The position numbers and the translations under genes were made by a program. Below, in pieces: positions 30,859-41,040 of a stretch of DNA of 41,040 bases. The stretch covers positions 1-41,040 of the forward strand of contig JAJOHG010000235.1 of the NCBI GenBank assembly GCA_021029095.1. Direction: 5' to 3'. The DNA comes from Phellopilus nigrolimitatus. Taxonomy: Eukaryota; Basidiomycota; Agaricomycetes; Hymenochaetales; Hymenochaetaceae. The first letter of the stretch is position 1. Every line of letters starts with the position of its first letter. The notes beneath the pieces are model-generated. The model did not search any database. It was not told where the DNA came from and was given only the letters and a program-made list of their open reading frames with translations.

Positions 30859-33800
30859 ATGCCTCCTTCATCTGTGCCCCAGGCACCAGCGCGTACTCCT
30901 AGCGCGGGCCCGGGCAACGCGTCGGATAAACAAGCAGACAAGGCTTCATCATCGCGCCTCGAAGACGAGGAGCTGAAGCCGTATGTCCTCTCTGGCGAGT
31001 TGGGAAAGGGTAGCTTCGCGACTGTGTATAGAGGGTACAATGAGGTACGTGAACACGCGTTATCAGGTTGACTGCACTGTCTAAACCGTTCTCCTAGAAT
31101 ACGACAGAGCAGGTCGCTATCAAGACCGTCAGTCGAAGTAGCCTATCTTCGAAGCTGTTCGACAACCTTCAGAGCGAAATCGATATACTGAAGTCCCTCT
31201 CACACCGTCATATCACAAAGCTTATGGACATTGTGGTATGTGTCGCTTTTCCTGTCATTGCCGAAGGTGTACACTAAATCGCACACGAAGCGTGCGGAGA
31301 AGAACATCTACCTCATCATGGAATACTGCTCTGGCGGAGACCTCACGAATTATATCAAGAAGCGAGGAAAGGTAGATACATTGGAGTACGTACCATCGCC
31401 GGGCGCGGGCCCTACGTACTACCCACACCCGAAGTCTGGCGGACTAGATGAGATAGTTGTACGAAGCTTCCTGAGGCAGTTAGGTATGCACAGGAGAAAC
31501 TTCGGTTTCTGAGCGCTTGCTGATCTATTCCATTCTAGCTCGTGCGCTCAAGTTCCTCCGCAGTCGTAACCTAATACACCGGGACATCAAGCCCCAGAAC
31601 CTACTGTTGAAGCCTGCATCGCCGGAGGAGCTCGCACGCGGTCACCCTCTCGGCGTGCCCATTTTGAAGGTCGCGGACTTCGGCTTCGCGCGCTTGCTGC
31701 CGAACACAATGATGGCAGAGACGCTTTGCGGCTCGCCATTGTACATGGCACCCGAAATTTTGCGCTACGAGAAGTATGACGCAAAAGCGGACTTATGGAG
31801 CGTCGGTGCGGTTTTGTATGAGACCGCTGTGGGACGCCCGCCGTTCCGCGCACAGAACCACATTGAGTTACTCAAGAAGATTGAGCATTCGAAAGGGGTG
31901 CGCTTCCCGGACGAAGACCCTGCCGTACTTGATAAAGATCCGAGTCTGAAGCCTGTGCCCACCGACATCAAGAAGCTCATCCGTAGCCTCCTCAAGCGCT
32001 TTCCCGCGGAACGTGCAAGCTTCGACGAGTTCTTCAACAGCACCGCTCTCGCGAAGTCCAAATTTCCACGCCCGGGTAGAGATGGGGATACGCCGGGTTC
32101 GACTTCGTCCAGAGCCACGAACGCCGCTCAGAACGAGGGTGAGGCCGTTGTAATAGGAGCGGTGAAGAAGCGCACGCGACCGTCGGTCATCCTTGAGTCG
32201 CCCTTTCCAGAGAGCGACCGACCTGCTCCTCCGCCACCCACAAGAGATGCAACCAGAGACTCTCCAGATGCAAAGCTCGTTACTCAGCCCAAATTTACTT
32301 TTCGCCGCAAAGGAAGTGGTCCGCAGACACAAATACCTACAGTTCCGATACCAGACGCTATTGCTGATGTTCCTCATGGCGGCAGGTACACAGTTTATAT
32401 CGTTTATTATCATTCGATGAAGCTTATTATCTGCAATTTAGCCCTCCTTTCCCTGTGGGTATGGATTCGGAGCAGCCTGAGCAGGTGAGAAGAATATCTT
32501 CAGATACGCCAGCCAGGTCTCGGCCACTATCCACAGAGGCGTCAATAATTCCCGGAGAGAGTGAGGAAGATGGCATGCTGAGGCGAGAATATGTAATGGT
32601 TGGTGACACCCGCGCTATTGAATTCAATCGCACTGTAGACGGTTCGTATACTTCTTTTTCTAGGCTGAGTGTTAGCACTCATTCTGACTCGCTTTTGAAG
32701 AAATCACAGCGGCCCGTCGTAGGCCTACGCTCGATCGCAAGAATGCTTCTCCCACATTAGAGAAACGACAATCTGTACTCTACCGTCAGACTAAAGAAGA
32801 TCCACCAAGCCCTGGGCCCTCCGCAAACACTGCCTTCCCGCCCCCGCCTAACCCACACGCACCGCCGCTCTCTGCATCGCCTTCGCGCGGCAGTGCGTTG
32901 ACGCGCGCGCTCAGCATCGCGTCAAAGAAACTCTTCGGAACACCGAGTTCCTCTCGCACGCCCGCGTCCTATTTCCCAGAGCGCGGATACGGGTACCTGG
33001 AGATGCCGGGCCAGCACTCGCCACGACGTACACCACTCCTCTTAGGCGTGGGCATGGCCGCAATGGTCAAAGACCCACTCGAAGAAGAACTACTTGCGGC
33101 ACTCGAGGAGCTTGCACAGAAGACGGACGTGCTGACGCGCTGGGCGGACGAGATGTACGAGTATGTCAAGGCCGTGCCACAGAGTGCGTTCCTCTCTTTC
33201 TTTCAAAATAATTGGAACGAATTCACGATCTCAATCTTGTTTAGAGCCACTATCTCCATCAGTAAAGTTTGCGAGGCGAGACGGCGAGAGCGAGATCGCT
33301 GCTGAACGGCGGCGGAACGCCGACGTCGATGCAGAATACAACGCGGTCACCTGCGTCGCGCTATACTTGCTGCTCATGTTGTTTTCGCAGAAGGGTATCG
33401 ATCAACTGCGCGTTCATCAGGAGGGCATGAAGATGCGCGATCCGGAAGGCCGCCTTGAAGTGAGCGAAGGCTTCGATGATGGTCAGTGTCGAGTCAAGAC
33501 CCTTATCCATCTCTTTTGCAATCTTTTCATACTTCAATCCTTCATCGACGCGCAAGCGAGGTACTTACTGACACTGGTTTTCCAGCCCTTATGTGGTTCT
33601 CTAGTCACTTTTTAAAGTGCAGTGACCGAGCGGCACTGGTCAAGACCTGGCTACCTGAAACGACCATGGAAGGACCTTCATGGCTCGGCCAGCTAGTGTA
33701 CGACCGTGCTCTGCAACTCGTATGCTTCCTATCTTCTTTCTTCTAGATCGTGTTTTTTTAATGAGCCTATTCACAGTCACGCAAAGCTGCTCACATGGAG

Positions 33801-34201
33801 CTTGTCGATCAAGGGACTTCGCCTCTCGAATGTGCGGCTTTGTATGAGGAGTCGCTGTGGTGCCTGTACGCGCTGCAAGACAGTCTTATGCAAGCCGGTA
33901 ATCCATTTCAGGAGGAGGACAGAGATACCATTGCAACATGTGCGTCGTCCTCTTTGTCTACATATTCGCTCGTTTCGCGTCATCAGTTTGTTCATACGTT
34001 TGTCCTGTCTATATTACAGGGATCGGGAAGACGAAGAGGCGTCTGACGAGCTGTCTCAACAAACAGCCTGTCCCGGATGTGGATAACGGGAACAGGCCAG
34101 GTCTCGCGGGACGCAGCCCAGACCTCGTTGACATGCCTGACGAAGCGGAGAAACGTTTCCGCTCGCAACCTTGGGAGACAAAGGGTTCGCCTCTCCGATG
34201 A
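30859..34201 (+). CDS. ATG1: Autophagy-initiating serine/threonine kinase Atg1
   Basis: Ten exons (30859-31044, 31098-31235, 31291-31483, 31539-32385, 32442-32641, 32701-33183, 33245-33481, 33586-33719, 33777-33939, 34020-34201) join to about 920 residues, a normal Atg1 size. Kinase motifs are intact: Gly loop [11 protein letters not shown] (46-56), VAIK Lys71, HRDIKPQN with catalytic Asp188, DFG (219-221), activation-loop Thr234 in [15 protein letters not shown] central Ser/Pro-rich linker holds [16 protein letters not shown] (Y505 to V508 fits an Atg8-interacting YxxV core). The C-terminal half has the Atg1 tMIT-type helices that bind Atg13 ([54 protein letters not shown]). Atg1 acts in the Atg13/Atg17 complex at the phagophore assembly site downstream of TOR. 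The first in-frame ATG was used; upstream there is only a non-ATG extension. Confidence 0.96.
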
Positions 34202-35228
34202 GTGGTCGGTCACCTTATCAGTCTGGATCATCGTCGATTTCTCGGAGCATATTTATGCTGACTACGTATCTTGATGGACAACTGTTGCTCAGCGAGTCGT
34301 TTCGTGCACCTGTTTATTTTTGTACTTCTATTTTACTTCCTTCTCGTGCTTTTTCTGATGTTCTATGATACTCTTTCCTTCATTGGGTTCTTTGTGTTTA
34401 TTGTGTTTATTGTTTATGCCCTTCTCCGTCCAGACGGCAGGCTCCTCTATTTCTGTCCCTTCTCGGTTCCTTCCGCTCTCCTCAACTCATTCTGTAACAA
34501 TTTCTCATTGCATCATACGACTCGCCATCCATGACCGATTCCCGTGCTTCACTCAATTGCGATCGTGTCTTGTCCCTTTCATTTCATTTGTATACAGAAC
34601 GTTTTCAACACTTGCTTAGACCAAGAACCTCGATGTCCAGTATTCCTGCATAATTTTCCTTTTTTCTGTTGTGTACAATAGCTGATGTCCTGCCTCATGA
34701 AACACCAATGAAAATGATATGCTTATTACATGTACATACGACACTTTCTAAGAGTGGGGAACTCGCCATGGTGTAAGTGTACTTATCACAAATACTTCCA
34801 CTTCGAACTGCCGCATCTGTCCTTGTATGCCGTACCGTGAAGTCTGGCATCCTCATGTCTATGTCTCCAGTTACATTTCCTGATTGTGAGCTACTCTCGA
34901 ATATTTGTGAGAATAAGGATGTCGTCGATTCATGCTCTGAACCATTAGATAATAGAGTTCGCGAAAACAAGTATGAAAGTATGTATTTAGACATGGATAG
35001 AGTCTACTTATGCGAGTGTTATGACAGAGCAAAGCTGGGAGTGCGTCAGAAGTCCGAGAAGGTTCGATAAGAAGAGATTTGTGCTACGAGTGCATGCCAG
35101 GTCCATTCATAAAAAAAAGAAAGACAATTAAATGATTATAGAAAGAACGACATAGAAAAGTTCGGAACACCCGTACAGCGCCCCCAGAAACCAAGTCCAC
35201 AAAAAATGAAGGAAGAAAGACAGGCTAA
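34202..35228. other. Convergent intergenic region (ATG1 and chitin synthase 3' ends)
   Basis: About 1 kb with T-rich, low-complexity sequence (repeated TGTGTTTATTG near 34393) typical of 3' UTRs. A 97-codon frame at 34777-35070 shows no family features and is probably chance. Confidence 0.55.
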
Positions 35229-38200
35229 TCATGATTGAGATAGAATCGCACGGTCGATCGCCCCGTTAATGACAGCCTTCCGTGCGGACAGATCTAGGCC
35301 GAACATGCCCTCCAATCGTTGCCTGACATTTTTCTTCGTAATCGAGTTGAGGTCAGCGCCATGGAGCACCTCGCTCACCGCTCGCTCAAGCTCGGCATCT
35401 GTGGGCCCCAGGGATGGACCCAGGCCGAAGTCCACGTCCTCTGGACTTCGTGTGGTCGGAATAGGCATGTCGAGGTAGTTGGTGACAGGACGCGACGGTA
35501 CAGGCTGCTGGAGCCCGCCCATCTCGCTCATCGGGCGTAACGGTGAGTTGGAATAACCAGCACCGATCGGTGTGTTGCGTCCAGACTGGTAGCCAGGCGG
35601 CGGGTACATCTGCATAGCCATTTGCATTTGCGAGGGCGCGGGTGAATAACTCCTTTGTGGTTCGTAATACGTCTCACGTCCGTAGAGCGACGCGGTGCGC
35701 GATTCGGCGTAGCCTTCATTCTTGATTTTCGACGGCGGCACCCAGGAACCGATGCTATGATTTGACTCCTTATCCCATAGCTCATTTTCGTAGTCATTCC
35801 AGGATTTCAGAGGTATTACGCGCGGATCGAATTTACCCTCGTCCTAATTGTCAATGACGTCAGAGAACCATCGGTGAGGGGAAGAATCAACGTAAAGTAC
35901 TTACGTGAACAATCATCTTCTTTCCCTTCTCACCCAATACTACACGGGTAGCGCCCCAGGAGAAGTCGTCCATCTTCCAGAAAGAGTACAAGGGCAGAAG
36001 GAACGAGAAGACAGGAATCGCCAAGATGTAGAATACCATCCACCCAATCATGTCCCACTTCCGACGGAACAGGAAAATAAGGGCTTGTAGACCATAGATA
36101 GCAGCCAACATGATGATCGACCAAAGCGGCACGGAGTCATGCTTCCCGATGACGAGGTATAGCAGATATATAATCTAGAATGAAAAAAAAAATGAAAAAA
36201 AAATAGGTTAGCAAAGAAGAAAAAAAAACCCCATTTGTGCAAGACAAGCTCACATAACCGACAGTGACCGGTTGGATGATCGTCGAAACCAGGTCGATAA
36301 ATACGACGAAACGCATGGAGAAACAGCAGAAACCACAAAGTCTTTCAAGGAAGACCAGTTCACCAAGATTGTGGACAGTAGAATTAATCCAGCGACGACG
36401 CTGTGAAAGAAGAATTTGCCATTCATCCGGAGCGGTAGTGTAGGCTTGGGCATCTCGAACAAATTGTGTTTTGTAATTCGAAAAGTGCCTCAAGAGCAGC
36501 GTGGTCAGATAACGATCTTCACCGAGGTGTAGCAAGTTCTTCATGTGCAAGGTGTCGACGCGATTCTCAGAGTAGTCTTCGATCACGGCATTGGATATGA
36601 ACAAGGGCTTGTGTGTGTCGGGTGTCCGCAAGCGATACATAGTGAAACAACCTGGAAGGCATGTGACGGAGCCGAAGAGACTTTCGAAAGCTTTCGCGAG
36701 ATGATGGGAGATGTAATATTCATAGACCTTGAAATGAATATCGGTTAGCTTTATCTCGAGAGGCCAGAATGTTCGCCATACCTGCATCATCGTGATGATT
36801 GATTGCTTCGAGTTTGACAGATTCGTCTCACCACAAACACCAAGAACTTTCTTGTCGTGTATCATGCTACATGACGATTGTCAGAAAACATGCCCTGTAA
36901 AGTGCATCCAAACTTACGCGGAAACTAGTCGATTCATTGAAAGCGTGTCGACGACGGTGTCAGCGTCAACCATGAACAGGTACTCGTAGAAAGACGGATT
37001 GACCCCAATAACATTCTTGATTTGGTGATAGACTTCCAGCTCCATGGGATTCATAGGAGCATTGAAATGAACCTACATTCGATAAATATTTGTCAACAAA
37101 CTGTGAAAATTTCCGAGATTGTTATTCTTACCTTATTCAGGAAATGCATGAGAAGCATTTGCGAATCGCGCTTGCCACGGTTACCCGGCCTTGAGCGCTC
37201 CGTAGGTTTACCGACTTTAACGACAACGATGTACGGGACCACATGACCTGCGCACTCGTACAACCCAGAGTAGATCTTGGCCATGTTGTGCTGCTTCGAG
37301 CCCTCGCCCAAAGATAGGAAACTGAGTGGCTCTGGATCGTTGTTTGGATCCGCACCTAGGATATCCAACACGATGCGGGGTGTTGGACGATCATTTCCTG
37401 AACCAACAATATTACCATCACAAATAACGAACAACAGCTTGCGCTTGTCATCGTATCGTAACTTCGCTAGCGAGTCGAGGGTCTTCCGCATAGAGTCTTC
37501 GCCTTCAGTGTAACACGGCACCTGACATATGACGAATTTATCGTGGTCCTCCGGAGCGCGCATGGAACCGAAACTTATGGCCGCAATGAACTTAAACCCA
37601 ATGACAGAGACCATGACAATGGAGAGTGACAAGAGAATGTACGTCGCGAATAGACACTGCGGCGAGTTACGATGATCCTCCTTGCCGATGACAAATAGAT
37701 TTCGCAGACACGTCTTTTGCCGAGCGAGCAAGTCGCTGTCAATGTTCAGTGAATCCAGCTTCTTTGTGACATCAGTGCCTGCATTGAACTTGAAGACATC
37801 CACGACACTGCTGTCCAGATAGTTTGTATCTACCCCAGAAGGTGCTTGGAAACCACTTGGAGCCTGCACGCTAGGCGGGAAGTTGATATAGTTGGTGATA
37901 TCGTACACGAGTCCATTGTATATGGCGACCGAGTTCCCGCTATTTGCCTGATCTTTGATCTCCTTAGGCGTGTAACCCAAAAAGCCAACGCGGAAATTCC
38001 AGCGCATCAACGTCATGCTCTCAAAGTACCAATCTGGACGTGAGTCATTCGTGAACGCGCGAAAATCGTGATACTGTGCGTTCGGATCGGTCGAGTTTTT
38101 TGAGTCGACTGTAACGTAGGGATTCACGGAACCGGATACACCATTACAAAGCGCAGAGACTTGGACCGGAAAGAGATCGTCGGCCGTCGTCCCACCATAA

Positions 38201-41040
38201 TTGAGAATCGATTTAGACGGCACAACACTGACGACCCGCTGGTGGAATGGAACGAGATTCGTGAGATCGAAGACTTCCCCGCGGACAGACGTATACACGT
38301 TGTTTGGATCGCTCTTGGAGGAGTGCGAGGCCAGTTCGCTGGCGCTGAAGACGTGCTCGGTCGGACAGATCAAGTTGCCAAGGACTGCGATGACGAAGGC
38401 CGCAGAACAGCAAATGAACCATATGATTATGTTTATCGCCAGCTTCTCTCGCCAAGCTTGCCGTACATCCAGACGCTTCATACGGCCACACCAGATGAGG
38501 AAGATGTTCGGACACCACCATGTCAATAACCAGACGAACGCTACCCACCGCCTGCGAATCGATGACTCCCTGATGTCCTCGGTGGTTTCACCCTCGAGGA
38601 CTTCGCCGGGCAACGCTTCTTTGTCGAGCAGGCCCTTCGCGTCAGCATTCTGAAACATATTCCGCGACGGCGCATATGACTCCGTGCCGAAGTTGGATAC
38701 GGAATCATCGCGGTTGCTCGTAAGGCGGCTCTTCCCGTCCATGTCGTCGCTACGCACGGATCCACGTTCGTCATAATCGTTGTACATATCAGCGCGCATA
38801 AACGGCGACGCATTGGCTACGAGTGGGAGCTGCTGGTTCGACTGGCCGAAGGGGTCATTAAAGGCTCCCATGGTCGGCGACCCCGATCTATCCTCATGAC
38901 CATGGTACGAAGAGTAAGGTCCGAACGGATCGTTGCCTCGCATGTCCAGGCCCGCCTCCACTTCGGCGTCCCGAAGACGATTGCGTTTCTGTTCCTCGAC
39001 ATCCTCGACACGCAGACGGTCTTCGAGCATATGGAAAGCACGTTGAGACAGAAAAACCTGGAAGGACAAATATGAGCATCTTGAAAAGCGTAAACTTCAA
39101 GAGCGACTTTACCTTGTGCGAGCCCAGCACAATATCACGATCCTGGAGATCTAGGGCAGTGCGCGCCTGCTCGACCTTTGATGCGTCATTGCCCTCGTTA
39201 ACATTCATAGCAGTAAGCGGATTCTTGTATCGGTCGCAAAACTCAGACGGGGTCATGTTCGCCTCGAACACATTCACGTTGCGTCTTGCGATCTCCGTCA
39301 GCCCTGCACTCCTGATCTGACCCTTTGCAGCACGCCCCTCAAGCTGGCCTGGCAGCTGTGAGTCATTCGGATTGATACAGAACACGAACCACGCTTGTGT
39401 CTCATCGAGCGTTGAGAATAGTGTGTCTAACGCCGAACGAAACTCTCCTGCGACGCACGTCTTACCGTCCGTTGTCAACGGCGCATCGTCCTCATCCTTG
39501 TCGTCGTCCCCGCCGCCAGCCCCGCCGAGCGTATTCTTGCGCCTGACTGTGCCCTTGCGACGTGTCGACGGCGCGCGCATTGGCTTCACAGGCTGCTGCG
39601 CCGAGACAATCGTGTCCTCGTTGCGTGGGTGTGCCTGCGTCGCGATTGCTTTGTTAGAGAAGAGGTTGCGGATGAATGGGTTGACGGAGCCTGAGCCTTC
39701 AGTCCCATGCAGGGCACCATCACCCCCGCTGCCACGCAAGAGTGAGACGAAGTCCGGGTTGAGCGCGTCAAGGTTCTTCTCAAGGAAGCCTTCCGACGAG
39801 TACGTAACAGGGCCATTGAAGTGATTAACAGTAAACGTCGGGAAGCCTGAGCGATCCATCCCGCCGACCTTGAATGATGAGTGGTTTCCCCAACGTTTGC
39901 CAAAAGCCTCAACCATCGTATGGTCCGTCTTCCTCGGCACACGGCGCGCCTGGTCATCCATGATGTGGATGAGCCCACCAGGCATATTGGACAGTAAACG
40001 CACACATTCTGCGTTATCAAAGTATGGTACGGTGGGCACGAAGTGCGAGATCCCTTCCTGGTTGTATTCGTCAACATGTCTCTCGAACATGCGCTTCTGG
40101 ATCCAATGATGCATACGCTCGTTTGCGAAGTTCACGGAGAACTGGTCTAACGAGTTTGAGCGGCTTGCAGATGTCGCCATATTCTGCGGCCCTGGTAGGT
40201 CAAAGAGCCCAATGAAAGTGGTAAAGTCGTCCCTGCATAGCTTTTGGTTGATGGATTCATTCAGCCATGCAAAGAGAAGTGAATAAAGTATTTTTGCAAG
40301 GTCATCACGGTTGTCGAGGCACCATCAGGATCCAAAAACACCGTGCAAAGCTCCTTCTTTACCAGTTTCATCTTGCACGACAGAGCGTTCTCGAGGGCCA
40401 AAGCCTGCACGCCAAGGAATTCTGCGACAATTTCAAGAATGTCCGTATTCTTTACAACGGCCGCATCTTCATTCCGCTGGCGGTCGACGATGAACTCCAA
40501 ATTACCAAGATGAAGGATGGCAGCGAGAAGCTGGCATGTCTGCGCAACATGACGCTTCGAGAGCCCGATGCTCTTCAGTGCTACTTTGAGCTGGTCGAAA
40601 CGCCCGGCATCCTCATCTTGCCTCGGCGCCGTGGTCTGACGAGGCCCTAGATAGCGGAAAATAGTTTTGTCCGTGAGCTTGAGGTGCTGCCTCTCATCCG
40701 CCGTCGCTCCCGCCACCAAATAGTAGAAGATGTGGAAGTTGCGTTCGCCCGAAGGGGCACCGGCTACGCGACTCCGTTCGAGATAGTAGTCAAGTGTCTT
40801 GATACCGCTCAGACGGCCGCGGTCTGTAAATTGAAGCTCGGTGTACTTTCCGAAACGCGACGCATTCGGATTGAAGAGTGTCCGTGCATTTCCAAAGGTT
40901 TCAAGCACGAACTCCGCAGAGGGAATCTGGGTTGAAAGCTTTGACCCCTTTTTGCCCGGACTGCTGACGCTGAGCTCGAGAATAGATTTAATCGTAAGAC
41001 GCCGGTTTTCCGATTTTCCACTACACGTCTCGCCGCTGTA
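35229..41040 (-). CDS. Chitin synthase with N-terminal myosin motor domain (class V type), 5' end cut by window edge
   Basis: The visible exons are 41040-39113, 39057-37132, 37072-36918, 36866-36782, 36727-36254, 36174-35905 and 35843-35229, about 1,850 codons. The right edge falls at the myosin P-loop (GETCSGKSE). The motor domain continues with [20 protein letters not shown] and LFDLPGPQ. After a linker come membrane helices, a cytochrome-b5-like region ([22 protein letters not shown]), then the chitin synthase core: CDGN, DADTVVD, EDRYLT and QRRRW, followed by more helices and [14 protein letters not shown]-type domain ends the protein ([20 protein letters not shown]). It should make cell-wall chitin at the plasma membrane from UDP-GlcNAc, with the motor helping secretion at growth sites. 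A 1-bp deletion near 40315 shifts the frame inside the motor domain; without it the reading frame is continuous. Upstream exons lie outside the window. Confidence 0.93.

Noticed and set aside
34777..35070. 97-codon + strand frame between ATG1 and the chitin synthase
   Set aside because: No family features or expression signal; lies in convergent 3' UTR territory.
36175..36253. A-rich tract with several runs of 8-10 A in the chitin synthase region
   Set aside because: On the gene's strand it is the polypyrimidine stretch of a 79-nt intron, not an independent repeat.
40261..40360. An intron explaining the frame change in the chitin synthase motor domain
   Set aside because: Conserved residues lie directly on both sides of the break and no GT-AG pair of workable length fits; a single missing base explains it better.
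1..41040. CRISPR arrays, LTR retrotransposons, rRNA or tRNA genes
   Set aside because: No regularly spaced repeats, no paired long direct repeats with reverse-transcriptase frames, and no foldable RNA genes were recognised by eye.

Overview
This 41-kb window is nuclear DNA from a filamentous basidiomycete, most likely an Agaricomycete (mushroom-forming fungus). Genes lie on both strands and are cut by many short GT-AG introns, mostly 45-70 nt. They encode typical fungal proteins: a myosin-motor chitin synthase, Atg1, Zrg17, Btn1 and a cytochrome P450. No bacterial operons, CRISPR arrays, rRNA or tRNA genes were seen. Exon boundaries below were worked out by hand from splice signals, frame and family similarity.

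Layout, left to right. A possible first exon of a leftward gene lies at the very edge (62-96). An HPP-family membrane protein (1285-2069, +) converges on a complete nine-exon P450 (2737-4829, -), which uses one GC-AG intron. A non-autonomous DNA transposon (5935-6595) follows. Then come two leftward genes: the CAAX prenyl protease Rce1 (6729-7993) and the lysosomal/vacuolar CLN3/Btn1 protein (8260-10490). Btn1 shares a 173-bp divergent promoter with the DEAD-box ribosome-biogenesis helicase Dbp4 (10664-13453, +). Dbp4 converges on a Zrg17-like zinc transporter subunit (14039-16566, -). A second non-autonomous transposon (16918-17714) sits next to a decayed P450 fragment (17792-18771, -).

The middle holds an unrecognised single-exon nuclear-type protein (19483-21471, +) converging on the SURF6/Rrp14 ribosome-biogenesis protein (21746-23249, -). 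About 2.3 kb of mostly non-coding DNA with a decayed repeat-type coding remnant follows. Next is an unrecognised serine/proline-rich coiled-coil protein (25537-27995, -) and about 2.9 kb with a decayed F-box/LRR-like remnant. The autophagy kinase Atg1 (30859-34201, +) converges on a chitin synthase with a myosin motor domain (35229 to beyond 41040, -). That last gene is cut by the window edge and carries an apparent 1-bp frameshift.

The genes are mostly unrelated housekeeping loci: rRNA processing (Dbp4, Rrp14), vacuole and autophagy (Btn1, Atg1), zinc supply to the secretory pathway (Zrg17), CAAX processing (Rce1) and cell-wall synthesis (Chs). The most unusual observation concerns the two transposon-like elements. 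Their sequences differ, but they share one blueprint: TA-flanked 27-bp inverted ends that start CAGT and end GACACC. Each carries a tandem pair of internal boxes 18 bp apart at one end and a pair about 185 bp apart at the other.
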